Positions 7,865 through 15,895 of a DNA stretch of 26,507 bases are shown piece after piece. Position 1 is the stretch's first letter; every line of letters begins with the position of its first letter. The stretch is from positions 1 through 26,507 of the forward strand of contig CAMBGO010000006.1 of NCBI GenBank assembly GCA_945866165.1. Reading direction: 5' to 3'. The notes beneath the pieces were generated by a model, which did not search any database, was not told where the DNA came from, and saw nothing but the letters and a program-made list of their open reading frames with translations. A program made the position numbers and the translations under genes. Origin of the DNA: Chitinophaga pinensis. Lineage in GTDB: Bacteria > Bacteroidota > Bacteroidia > Chitinophagales > Chitinophagaceae.

Positions 7865-9307
7865 ATGGTATCCAATGATCAAAATAAGTTCCAGGCAATT
7901 ATTTCCCATGCGAAGGAATATGGATTTGTATTTCAATCCAGTGAAATTTACGACGGACTAAGTGCTGTTTATGACTATGGGCCATGGGGAAGTGAGTTGA
8001 AAAAAAATTTGCGTGAATCATGGTGGAATGAAATGACACGCATGCATGATAATATTGTTGGAATTGATGCGGCAATTTTTATGCATCCCACAACCTGGAA
8101 GGCTTCTGGGCATGTTGATAATTTCAGCGATCCAATGATCGATAACAAGGATTCTAAAAAACGATACAGAGTAGATCATCTGATAGAAGGGTTTGCTGAC
8201 CAGCTAGTCAAAGAAGGAAAGGAAAAAGAAGCTGAAGAATTGATTTCCAAGATGGAGGCATTATTGGCCAGCAATGATTTTGCTGAACTCAAAAAAATAA
8301 TTGAAACGCTAAATATTAAATGCATTGTAAGCGGTACTTGTAACTGGACTGATGTGCGTCAATTTAATTTGATGTTCTCTACTCAAATCGGATCAGTTGC
8401 TGAAGAAGCAAATGAAATTTATTTAAGACCCGAAACTGCTCAAGGTATTTTTGTAAATTTTCTGAATGTACAAAAAACTGCCAGGATGAAAATTCCTTTT
8501 GGCATAGCACAGATTGGAAAAGCATTCAGAAATGAAATAGTCGCTAGGCAATTTATATTCAGGATGCGTGAATTTGAGCAAATGGAAATGCAATTCTTTA
8601 TTCGTCCTGGCACACAAAAAGAATGGTATGAATACTGGAAGGCTGAAAGAATGAAATGGCATCAGTCTCTGGGAATGCCGTCATCAGATTACCGCTTTCA
8701 TGATCACGTGAAACTTGCACATTATGCAGATGCTGCTGTAGACATTGAGTATGCATTCCCTATTGGTTGGAAAGAGGTTGAAGGAATTCATAGTCGTACT
8801 GATTTTGATTTAAAGAGTCACCAAGAGTACAGTGGAAAAAAGCTGCAGTATTTCGACAATGAGATCAATCAAAATTATGTTCCCTATGTTATTGAAACCT
8901 CTATTGGTCTTGATAGAATGTTTTTATTGATTCTATGCCATGCATATCAAGAGGAAAAATGGACCAAGGAAGATGGTTCTGAAGATAGCAGGGTGGTATT
9001 GAAAATTCCTGCTAAAATCGCTCCTATTAAATTAGCTATTCTACCTCTTTTAAAGAAAGAAGGGTTGCCAGAAATCGCCCGTGAAATCATGGCCACTTGT
9101 AGGCATGAGTTCAATTGTTTCTATGAAGAAAAAGATACCATTGGAAAACGCTATCGCAGAATGGATGCCTTGGGAACGCCATTCTGTATCACTGTTGATC
9201 ATCAAACAAAAGATGACCAAACGGTAACTATTCGTTACCGTGACACGATGACACAGGAGAGGATTCCAATTAAGGGGTTGGTCGAATTTATTAAATCGAA
9301 AATGTAA
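7865..9307 (+). CDS. glyS: Glycyl-tRNA synthetase, single-chain (alpha2) type
   Basis: 480 residues from ATG 7865. A TTG at 7847 extends the frame by six codons, but those codons are the promoter box itself. The enzyme charges tRNA-Gly with glycine using ATP. Seen: the N-terminal YGFVFQSSEIY and YDYGPWGSELK stretches, class II motif 2 FRNEI (221-225) followed by an Arg-rich loop, the glycine-pocket region REFEQMEMQFF, motif 3 with GLDR (348-351), and a C-terminal anticodon-binding domain starting near PIKLAILPLL and ending in QTVTIRYRDTMTQERI. This is the archaeal/eukaryotic-type enzyme, not the alpha/beta tetramer of E. coli, and is the usual form in Bacteroidota. The insert between motifs 1 and 2 is short and Lys/Glu-rich. 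Confidence 0.95.
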   Translation: MVSNDQNKFQAIISHAKEYGFVFQSSEIYDGLSAVYDYGPWGSELKKNLRESWWNEMTRMHDNIVGIDAAIFMHPTTWKASGHVDNFSDPMIDNKDSKKRYRVDHLIEGFADQLVKEGKEKEAEELISKMEALLASNDFAELKKIIETLNIKCIVSGTCNWTDVRQFNLMFSTQIGSVAEEANEIYLRPETAQGIFVNFLNVQKTARMKIPFGIAQIGKAFRNEIVARQFIFRMREFEQMEMQFFIRPGTQKEWYEYWKAERMKWHQSLGMPSSDYRFHDHVKLAHYADAAVDIEYAFPIGWKEVEGIHSRTDFDLKSHQEYSGKKLQYFDNEINQNYVPYVIETSIGLDRMFLLILCHAYQEEKWTKEDGSEDSRVVLKIPAKIAPIKLAILPLLKKEGLPEIAREIMATCRHEFNCFYEEKDTIGKRYRRMDALGTPFCITVDHQTKDDQTVTIRYRDTMTQERIPIKGLVEFIKSKM

Positions 9308-9324
9308 TTTTTATTTTCGATTTA
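9292..9324. terminator. Perfect inverted repeat between glyS and symporter ends (possible bidirectional terminator)
   Basis: Arms TAAATCGAAAAT (9292-9303) and ATTTTCGATTTA (9313-9324) pair over 12 bases around a 9-base loop. The left arm covers the last codons of glyS and its stop follows in the loop; the right arm ends two bases before the symporter stop. The stem is AT-rich and no long T tract follows, so termination is plausible but not certain. Confidence 0.45.
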
Positions 9325-9326
9325 CC

Positions 9327-11054
9327 TTACCAGAACTTTGCATAAAGTGCTGAAATAATCATCAATGCCGCAACAATAAGTATAATACTTCTTGGATCCA
9401 GCTTGAACATTCCCTTTTCAAAAATGAATGCTTTTTCATTCACTTTTGGTCCAGCCAAACTAATAGCAACCATAATGACTACAGTAAAAAAGAATGCCCA
9501 ACCCATGCTAATGAGAAATGGAATTTCTGTAATCGTTTTCACGATTCCATTGTCCATTTTTTGATACTCAAAAGCTGTATAGAGAATTGTTTCTTTGCCA
9601 AGTAGCTGTACTGCATACCCATTGAAAAAAATTGATAATAAAAAGCCTGCGATAATGCCAACCATTGCTGCTGTTCCGGTTGTTCTTTTCCAAAACATTC
9701 CGAGAATGAAAATGGCAAAAACACCTGGACTTATAAATCCTGTATATTTTTGAATGAATGTAAACCCTCCTTCACCTCCAATTCCTAACGTGTCCTTCCA
9801 GGTAAAAATGAGTGCCACTAACATAGAGGAAACGATGGCCAGTCTTCCTGTCCATACCAGTTTCTTTTCATCCGCATTTTTATTGAAATATTTTTTGAAA
9901 ATATCGAGCGTGAAAATAGTAGATATGCTATTCGCTTTACCAGCAAGTGAAGCTACAATTGCAGCCGTTAATGCCGCAACTGAAAGTCCTTTAAGACCAC
10001 TTGGTAAAAATCCCAATATCGCAGAGTAAGCGCCGTCTTTGCTTCCACCACCCATTTGTGGCAGGTGTCCATTTTTATACAACACATAGGCTGCTATACC
10101 TGGAAGCATTACAATTACAGGCATCATTAACTTTAAAAATGCAGCAAATAAAATTCCAGAACGTGCAGTTTTTAGATCGGCTCCCAATGCACGTTGAGTA
10201 ATATATTGATTGCATCCCCAATAATTCAAATGCAAAATCCATTGACCTGCTAGGTACATCATCACGCCAGGAAGAATTACATATTTTTGAATTTCTAGGT
10301 TTTCGGGTTGATCAATTGTTGTTGAAGTTAGAGCCGGCTTGGGTTGCATCAATTGAAAGTGATCTGGCGCCTGATTCATCAGGTCCAAGAATCCTGCCCA
10401 AGCAGAACCGCCGCTACCAAATTTATCACTCACGATGGTTAGTGCGAGATAGGTGGTAGCCAATCCTCCCACAATCAATACTGCAACTTGTATAACATCA
10501 GTATATCCAATAACTTTCATACCTCCCAACGTAATAATCAATGCAAATAGCATTAATAGAATCATTATTTCGTGCAGGTAATTTCCTCCAAGTAGTCCAT
10601 TAATTGCTACTGCGCCTAAATAAAGTATAGAAGTTAGGTTTACAAAAATGTATAAGAAAAGCCAGAAGATAGTCATAATCAATGCCACCGACTCATTGTA
10701 CCTCGTTTTAAGGAACTGAGGCATGGTAAAGATTTTATTCTTCAGGTATATTGGCATGAACCAGACGGCAATGATGATCAATGCTATTGCAGCAAACCAC
10801 TCATAAGCACTCACTGCTATACCTACAAAAAATCCATCCCCACTCATTCCAATGAATTGTTCTGCTGAAATATTAGATGCAATCAGGGATGCCCCTATGG
10901 CCCACCAAGTCAATGATCCTTCTGCTAAAAAAAAATCTTTGGTGTCGGCCGAGCCCTTGCTTTTCTGACGGTAAATCCATATTCCGTAACCACCAACAAT
11001 GATAATATAAAGGAGAAAAACAATCAGGTCCGCAGTAGAAAGGCCATTTGTCAT
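9327..11054 (-). CDS. Sodium/solute symporter, SSS (SGLT) family
   Basis: 575 residues, about 14 membrane helices, the usual SSS size. Seen: helix 1 at about 8-27, then the family signature GASLIASNISAEQFIGMSG (54-72), which contains the unwound helix and sodium-site residues, a long periplasmic stretch around 210-255, and YWGCNQYITQRALGA near residue 275, characteristic of the sodium/sugar branch. Known: SSS members couple Na+ entry to uptake of sugars, sialic acid, proline, pantothenate and others; the RAL and QYITQR elements favour the sugar branch. Context: divergent from altronate dehydratase across 118 bases, so a hexuronate or sugar acid is a reasonable inferred substrate. ATG 11054 is the only good start. 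Inner membrane. Confidence 0.85.
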   Translation of the reverse strand: MTNGLSTADLIVFLLYIIIVGGYGIWIYRQKSKGSADTKDFFLAEGSLTWWAIGASLIASNISAEQFIGMSGDGFFVGIAVSAYEWFAAIALIIIAVWFMPIYLKNKIFTMPQFLKTRYNESVALIMTIFWLFLYIFVNLTSILYLGAVAINGLLGGNYLHEIMILLMLFALIITLGGMKVIGYTDVIQVAVLIVGGLATTYLALTIVSDKFGSGGSAWAGFLDLMNQAPDHFQLMQPKPALTSTTIDQPENLEIQKYVILPGVMMYLAGQWILHLNYWGCNQYITQRALGADLKTARSGILFAAFLKLMMPVIVMLPGIAAYVLYKNGHLPQMGGGSKDGAYSAILGFLPSGLKGLSVAALTAAIVASLAGKANSISTIFTLDIFKKYFNKNADEKKLVWTGRLAIVSSMLVALIFTWKDTLGIGGEGGFTFIQKYTGFISPGVFAIFILGMFWKRTTGTAAMVGIIAGFLLSIFFNGYAVQLLGKETILYTAFEYQKMDNGIVKTITEIPFLISMGWAFFFTVVIMVAISLAGPKVNEKAFIFEKGMFKLDPRSIILIVAALMIISALYAKFW

Positions 11055-11096
11055 GGTAGTGGTTTAAGTGATAAGCTGAGATTGAAGTTAAAATTT

Positions 11097-11128
11097 ATAA
11101 AGTAAAAACAGAGCTCTTTTTGCTTTAT
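11097..11128. promoter_or_regulatory. Inverted repeat centred in the symporter-uxaA gap (candidate operator)
   Basis: Left arm 11097-11113 and right arm 11114-11128 pair as ATAAAG-T-AAAAA-(CA)-GAG against CTC-TTTTT-G-CTTTAT, with one T/G mismatch and a two-base bulge. The core AGAGCTCT (11110-11117) is a perfect palindrome whose centre falls exactly at the midpoint of the 118-base gap. This suits a dimeric regulator controlling both divergent genes. No clear TAnnTTTG box was found for either gene here. Confidence 0.45.
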
Positions 11129-11172
11129 TTTTATGTATCAGCTGAATTGATTGCGATTTAAAATAAAGAAGT

Positions 11173-12819
11173 ATGAAGAATATTGTTTTAAAAATACACG
11201 AACGGGATAATGTTATCGTTGCACTTGCCGATCTTGAAAAAGGAAGTGAAATTTCATTCGAAGGGCAACATTATAAACTAGTTGACAGGATCCCTGCTAA
11301 GCATAAATTTTATACAGCAGATATTCAAAAAGGTGATGAAGTGATTATGTATGGGGTGCTTGTAGGACGTGTTCAAAGAGATGTGGTGCTAGGAGAACTT
11401 ATGACAACTGAAAACCTCAAGCATGCGGCAGATCCATATTCATATAGGGGCTCAACCTTTCAGTGGACGCCACTGGATGTTTCGAAATATGCCAATCGTA
11501 CTTTCAATGGATACGCACGAAAAGATGGAAGGGTAGGAACTGCTAATTATTGGCTTTTCATTCCAACTGTTTTTTGCGAGAACAGAAACTTGGATGTTAT
11601 CCGTGAGGCCATGCACAATGAATTGGGATATGCTGTTACCGATAAATACAAACGCTTTGCAAAAGCGTTGAAATCTGCTTATGAAAAAGGAGAGAGTCTA
11701 GATATAGTGAACACACAGTCATTGCATGATATTCCACAACAGTATGAACGACTCTTTGAACATGTTGATGGAATAAAATTCCTTAATCACCAAGGTGGTT
11801 GTGGAGGAACAAGGCAAGATTCTGCAACATTGGGAGAACTCCTTGCGGCATATGCAGATCATCCAAATGTTGGCGGCATCACTGTATTGAGTTTGGGTTG
11901 CCAGCATTTGCAATCTGCTGAATTCATTGCTACCATCAAAAAGCGCAATCCTACTTTTGATAAACCTTTATTAATGTTTGAGCAACAAACATCCAAGAGT
12001 GAAGAGCAGCTAATACAAGAGGCAATTGTTGAAACTTTTAAAGGGTTGGTGGAAATAAATAATATGCGAAGAACACCATCTCCACTCAACCATCTAACAG
12101 TTGGCGTCAAATGTGGTGGCAGCGATGGATTTAGTGGAATATCTGCGAATCCTGCAGTGGGTTATTTCTCAGATCTACTTGTTTCATTGGGCGGTAAGAT
12201 TTTATTAGCAGAATTTCCTGAACTGTGTGGTGCAGAACAAGAATTAATAGACCGAAGTATAAATAAGGATACAGCTGAGAAATTCATTCGGTTGATGAGT
12301 ACGTATAGTGATGAAGCAATTCGGGTGGGCTCTGGTTTCCATATGAATCCTTCTCCGGGAAATATCAAGGATGGCTTGATAACTGATGCGATTAAAAGTG
12401 CAGGTGCTGCAAAGAAGGGAGGAACATCCCCGGTGGTTGATGTATTAGATTATACAGAACCCGCAACCAAATCAGGACTGAGTCTTGTTTGCACACCAGG
12501 CAATGATGTAGAAGCAACTACTGGTAAAGCAGCATCCGGGGCAACATTGATATTGTTCACAACAGGATTGGGAACGCCAACGGGTAATCCCGTTTGTCCA
12601 ACAATTAAAGTTTCAACCAACACAATGTTGGCAAAGCGCATGAAAGACATTATTGATATTGATTGTGGTCCGATTGTAGAGGGAGAAAAAACAATAGAGC
12701 AAATGGGAGAAGAGATACTTGAATATTGTATAAAAGCAGCAAGTGGGGAAATTATTCCCAAGTCTGTTCAACTAAATCAAGACGATTTCATTCCCTGGAA
12801 GCGAGGGGTGTCTTTATAG
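11173..12819 (+). CDS. uxaA: Altronate dehydratase (UxaA family), full-length SAF plus catalytic domains
   Basis: 548 residues. Altronate dehydratase turns D-altronate into 2-keto-3-deoxygluconate in galacturonate breakdown. Seen: an N-terminal SAF domain (about 1-90, starting VLKIHERDNVIVAL with His9), the linker GYARKDGRVGTANYW, NHQGGCGGTRQD and the GCQ motif with metal-site cysteines, CGGSDGFSGISANPAVG, and a C-terminal TGLGTPTGNPVCPTIKVSTN block. Order and length match UxaA with both domains on one chain. Galactarate dehydratase (GarD) is a paralogue of similar build, so the substrate could be another sugar acid. No uxaB, uxaC, kdgK or kdgA is in the window; the rest of the pathway must lie elsewhere. 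Divergent from the symporter, convergent with fbaA 39 bases away. Confidence 0.85.
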   Translation: MKNIVLKIHERDNVIVALADLEKGSEISFEGQHYKLVDRIPAKHKFYTADIQKGDEVIMYGVLVGRVQRDVVLGELMTTENLKHAADPYSYRGSTFQWTPLDVSKYANRTFNGYARKDGRVGTANYWLFIPTVFCENRNLDVIREAMHNELGYAVTDKYKRFAKALKSAYEKGESLDIVNTQSLHDIPQQYERLFEHVDGIKFLNHQGGCGGTRQDSATLGELLAAYADHPNVGGITVLSLGCQHLQSAEFIATIKKRNPTFDKPLLMFEQQTSKSEEQLIQEAIVETFKGLVEINNMRRTPSPLNHLTVGVKCGGSDGFSGISANPAVGYFSDLLVSLGGKILLAEFPELCGAEQELIDRSINKDTAEKFIRLMSTYSDEAIRVGSGFHMNPSPGNIKDGLITDAIKSAGAAKKGGTSPVVDVLDYTEPATKSGLSLVCTPGNDVEATTGKAASGATLILFTTGLGTPTGNPVCPTIKVSTNTMLAKRMKDIIDIDCGPIVEGEKTIEQMGEEILEYCIKAASGEIIPKSVQLNQDDFIPWKRGVSL

Positions 12820-12858
12820 TCTACGCCTTAATTAGTAGAATTAATAATACAATTGAAA

Positions 12859-13926
12859 TTATGCATTCCTATTGATACAATTCAAGTCTTCAAAAGCTAC
12901 CTTCAAACGATCGATAAATGTTTCTTGACCTTTTCTAAGCCAAACCCTTGGATCGTAGTGTTTCTTATTCGGTTTGTCTGCACCTTCTGGATTGCCAAGT
13001 TGTGCCTGCAAATAACCTTCATTCTTTTTATAGTTTTTCAAAACACCTTCCCAGAATGCCCATTGTAAATCAGTATCAATATTCATTTTTATTGCACCAT
13101 ATCCAATGGCTTCTCTGATTTGATGCTGAGGTGATCCGCTTCCACCATGAAATACAAAGAAGACTGGCTTTTCGCCTGTGTTAAATGTTTTTTGAATGTA
13201 CTCTTGTGAGTTTTTCAAAATTTCAGGTCGTAGTTGAACATTGCCCGGGCTATAAACACCATGAACGTTACCAAAAGCGGCTGCTACTGTAAATAGTTCA
13301 CCTACTTTACCCAATTCTGTATAGGCGTGTGCAACATGTTGAGGTTGTGTGTATAGTTTATCATTTTCTACATCTGAATTGTCAACACCATCTTCTTCGC
13401 CACCAGTAACACCCAATTCAATTTCAATTCCCATGCCTAATGGTGCCATTCTTTTGTAGAATTCAACCGATGTTGCAATGTTTTCTTCCAATGGTTCTTC
13501 ACTAAGATCAAGCATGTGTGAGCTAAACAAAGGTTGCCCTTTTTCTTTTTTATATTGTTCGCCTGCATCAATCAATGCACTGATCCATGGTAACCATTTT
13601 TTTGATGCATGGTCAGTATGCAATATTACAGGCACGCCATAATATTTTGCAACGTTGTGTATATGCAAGGCCCCAGAGATGGCACCGGAAATATTGGCTT
13701 GAAGCTTATCGTTTGGCATGCCCTTTCCGGCAAGAAATTGGGCTCCACCATTTGAAAACTGTATTATGACAGGTGAATTTACCGCTGCAGCAGCTTCGAG
13801 TGTTGCATTGATGGTATCGGTTCCGGTTGTATTTACTGCCGGCATGGCGAATTGATTGTTTTTTGCATCAAGATATAATGCTTTCAATTCTTCGCCATAT
13901 AGAACACCTGCTTTGTATTTACTCAT
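12859..13926 (-). CDS. fbaA: Fructose-bisphosphate aldolase, class II (zinc)
   Basis: 355 residues from ATG 13926, close to E. coli FbaA (359). A TTG at 13950 would add MRFQKSIQ, but it overlaps the promoter-like hairpin and is not conserved. The enzyme splits fructose-1,6-bisphosphate to dihydroxyacetone phosphate and glyceraldehyde-3-phosphate in glycolysis and gluconeogenesis. Seen: LHTDHASKKWLPW with Asp105 and zinc His106, EIELGVTGGEEDG with the metal-site Glu, GNVHGVY and FHGGSGS with the two further zinc His residues, and MNIDTDLQWA for phosphate binding. All class IIA landmarks are present in order. The long gap (136 bases) upstream with its own repeats suggests it has its own promoter and is not simply co-transcribed with the DUF983 gene. 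Confidence 0.95.
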   Translation of the reverse strand: MSKYKAGVLYGEELKALYLDAKNNQFAMPAVNTTGTDTINATLEAAAAVNSPVIIQFSNGGAQFLAGKGMPNDKLQANISGAISGALHIHNVAKYYGVPVILHTDHASKKWLPWISALIDAGEQYKKEKGQPLFSSHMLDLSEEPLEENIATSVEFYKRMAPLGMGIEIELGVTGGEEDGVDNSDVENDKLYTQPQHVAHAYTELGKVGELFTVAAAFGNVHGVYSPGNVQLRPEILKNSQEYIQKTFNTGEKPVFFVFHGGSGSPQHQIREAIGYGAIKMNIDTDLQWAFWEGVLKNYKKNEGYLQAQLGNPEGADKPNKKHYDPRVWLRKGQETFIDRLKVAFEDLNCINRNA

Positions 13927-13947
13927 TTGTATTGATTTTTGGAATCG

Positions 13948-13973
13948 CAAATATCGGAAAAAACCCCGATATT
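13948..13973 (-). promoter_or_regulatory. fbaA upstream hairpin overlapping a -7-like box
   Basis: The arms AATATCGG (13950-13957) and CCGATATT (13966-13973) form a perfect 8-base inverted repeat with an 8-base loop. On the minus strand GATATTTG (13948-13955), 7 of 8 to TAnnTTTG, overlaps one arm and lies 21 bases before ATG 13926. A protein bound here would cover the promoter; an RNA hairpin is an alternative. Confidence 0.35.
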
Positions 13974-13982
13974 ATAGCCGAG

Positions 13983-14030
13983 CAACAATGATTAGAATCA
14001 AGACCGCATTCAACAATCTATTAATTGTTG
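13983..14030. repeat. CAACAAT repeats upstream of fbaA
   Basis: CAACAAT occurs at 13983-13989 and 14011-14017, and its complement ATTGTTG at 14024-14030, giving a perfect palindromic pair CAACAAT-N6-ATTGTTG (14011-14030) plus one extra half-site 28 bases away. No T tract follows on either strand, so it does not look like a terminator of the DUF983 gene. Confidence 0.35.
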
Positions 14031-14062
14031 GAAATCATTTTTAAAATTTGATGGATTTTATG

Positions 14063-14512
14063 TTACCAATTATTCTCTTGGCCTTCTATCATTCTTTCTC
14101 CTTCTATGATTCCCTTATTTTTCCAGTCTTTTTCATAAGGAACAAACCAGGAGAGCCAAAGTGTTCTTGATAGACGCATGAATAAAGGCTGCATTGAAAT
14201 CATCAGAGCTGCATTTATTCCCATCCACCAAAAAAAACGATTGTCATCAAGAGAGAAGCCAATGATTACCCACCAAGCAATGAAAGTAGCAACACTGAAT
14301 CCAACGGATAGGGCATAACTCACATAACCCGTCCCATAATAAAAACCGACTTCTAATTGAGTAGGTTGGTTGCATACTGGACAATGGTTGTTCATCTTTA
14401 CAGTCTCACCATATTTGTAAGGATTCTTTGAGCTATAGATTTTCCCTTTTCTGCAACGAGGACATTGATTTTTCAAGACACTTACCAAGTAGGTTTCACT
14501 AAGTCTTCCCAT
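14063..14512 (-). CDS. DUF983 membrane protein with two CxxC motifs
   Basis: 149 residues. Seen: an N-terminal soluble part with CPRC (Cys17, Cys20) and CPVC (Cys44, Cys47), a likely zinc ribbon; FYYGTGYVSYALSVG at about 57-71; then two membrane helices (about 62-86 and 93-112); and a charged C-terminal tail. These match the DUF983 family, which has no established function. Two neighbouring observations: it follows murF by 54 bases on the same strand with no terminator between, so they may be co-transcribed, and fbaA lies downstream after 136 bases. DUF983 proteins have been linked to cytochrome oxidase regions in other phyla, but nothing here supports that. Confidence 0.82.
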   Translation of the reverse strand: MGRLSETYLVSVLKNQCPRCRKGKIYSSKNPYKYGETVKMNNHCPVCNQPTQLEVGFYYGTGYVSYALSVGFSVATFIAWWVIIGFSLDDNRFFWWMGINAALMISMQPLFMRLSRTLWLSWFVPYEKDWKNKGIIEGERMIEGQENNW

Positions 14513-14566
14513 TTTTTTGCTGCAATTTGTATTTATATTTTTTGTTCTAATGTGATGATTGTCTAA

Positions 14567-15853
14567 TTAAAAACAGTCCATCAATTTTTCCATTTTTATC
14601 CCTCTCGATCCCTTGATCAAGACAAGTGCATTTGTTGGCATATTTTCATTCAGCCAATGAACTGCTTCATTTGAATTTTTAAAAAACGGGTAAGGTTGAT
14701 TTATTTTTTCGAAATCGCCGCCAACCAACATGGTGTTTTTAAGGTTCAGTGAAGTAACCAAGTTAATAATTTCTGAATGTTCATGAATTGAGTAGTCTCC
14801 GAGTTCCATCATGCCGCCTAAAAAAAGATATTTATTTTCCGCCTTCATCGATGCAAAATTTTCAATGGCAAGTCTCATGCTTGTTGGATTGGCATTGTAT
14901 GCATCAAGAATAATTTTATTAGATCCTTTTTCAACTAGCTGAGATCTTGCATTATCAGGTTTGTATGCAGCAATAGCCTGTTTTATTTTTTCTATTGAAA
15001 TACCAAAGTGCAGTCCGGTAGTAATTGCAGCATCAATATTCGGGCAATTGTATTCGCCAACTAAATTGGTTTGAAACAGGTGATTTCCATGTTCATTCGA
15101 TTTGAATTCAATCTTTAGGAAAGGTTCATTTTCAATAATGTCGATATGGTGATTTCCCTTGGCATTTCCATAGTATATGACATGCTCAATTTTTTCACTC
15201 ATTGAAAGAAGGTATTCAAGGTCGCTGTTTACAAAGGCAATTCCATTTTTTGAGGCTATAAATTCATAAAGTTCTCCCTTGCCCTTGCGAATGCCTTCCA
15301 TGCCACCAAAACCTTCCAAATGGGCTTTGCCGCAATTGTTTATAATTCCATGGGTTGGTAATGCTACTGTACAATAAGCCTCAATTTCTTTTTGGTGATT
15401 TGCTCCCATTTCTATCACAGCCATTTCCGCATCTTCTTTAATTGAAAGAATTGTCAGTGGTATACCTATATGATTATTTAAATTCCCCTTTGTTGTATAT
15501 GTTTTGAAACCTGTTGAAAGAACTGCATGTATAAGTTCCTTTGTTGTTGTTTTCCCATTGCTACCTGTGATAGCAATGAATGGAATATTGAATTGTTTTC
15601 GATGATGAAGGGCTAATTCTTGCAATGCAATCAATGCATCTTTTACCAAAATAATTCTCGGGTCTTTTATCCCCGTTTCTTCATCCACAACTACCGCAGC
15701 AGCACCCAATTCAATAGCTTTTGCAGCGAAGAGGTTTCCGTTGAAAGCAGGTCCTTTTAATGCAAAAAAAATCTCCCCTTTTTTTAACAGCCTTGTATCA
15801 GTTTGAACAAAGGGATGTTGTTTAAAAAGTGGGTATAGCATATTTGATTGCAT
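14567..15853 (-). CDS. murF: UDP-N-acetylmuramoyl-tripeptide-D-alanyl-D-alanine ligase
   Basis: 428 residues from ATG 15853; ATG 15841 is a possible internal alternative. A GTG at 15868 would add MYLCN, but those bases are the -7 element. MurF adds D-Ala-D-Ala to the UDP-MurNAc tripeptide, the last cytoplasmic step of peptidoglycan precursor synthesis. Seen: an N-terminal substrate domain with DTRLLKKGEIFFALKG, the ATP loop ITGSNGKTTTKE (95-106), the central AVIEMGANHQKEIEAYC, LDAYNANPTSM and GGMMELGDYSIHEH, and a final LIKGSRGIKMEKL. All are typical MurF motifs. It lies downstream of gldJ on the same strand but is separated from it by a strong terminator and has its own promoter. Confidence 0.94.
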   Translation of the reverse strand: MQSNMLYPLFKQHPFVQTDTRLLKKGEIFFALKGPAFNGNLFAAKAIELGAAAVVVDEETGIKDPRIILVKDALIALQELALHHRKQFNIPFIAITGSNGKTTTKELIHAVLSTGFKTYTTKGNLNNHIGIPLTILSIKEDAEMAVIEMGANHQKEIEAYCTVALPTHGIINNCGKAHLEGFGGMEGIRKGKGELYEFIASKNGIAFVNSDLEYLLSMSEKIEHVIYYGNAKGNHHIDIIENEPFLKIEFKSNEHGNHLFQTNLVGEYNCPNIDAAITTGLHFGISIEKIKQAIAAYKPDNARSQLVEKGSNKIILDAYNANPTSMRLAIENFASMKAENKYLFLGGMMELGDYSIHEHSEIINLVTSLNLKNTMLVGGDFEKINQPYPFFKNSNEAVHWLNENMPTNALVLIKGSRGIKMEKLMDCF

Positions 15854-15857
15854 ATTG

Positions 15858-15865
15858 CAAAGATA
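15858..15865 (-). promoter_or_regulatory. -7 promoter box of murF
   Basis: TATCTTTG on the minus strand (identical to the glyS box) ends four bases before ATG 15853. The next base is C in both genes. This predicts a leaderless or nearly leaderless mRNA and rules against the upstream GTG start. Confidence 0.6.
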
Positions 15866-15895
15866 CACGGTAAATTGACTGTGTACTATGATAAC

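Noticed and set aside
9327..13926. Symporter, uxaA and fbaA as one sugar-acid operon
   Set aside because: The three genes are in divergent and convergent orientations, and fbaA is the general glycolytic aldolase with its own upstream region.
13983..14030. Transcription terminator of the DUF983 gene
   Set aside because: The CAACAAT hairpin is not followed by a T run on the minus strand.
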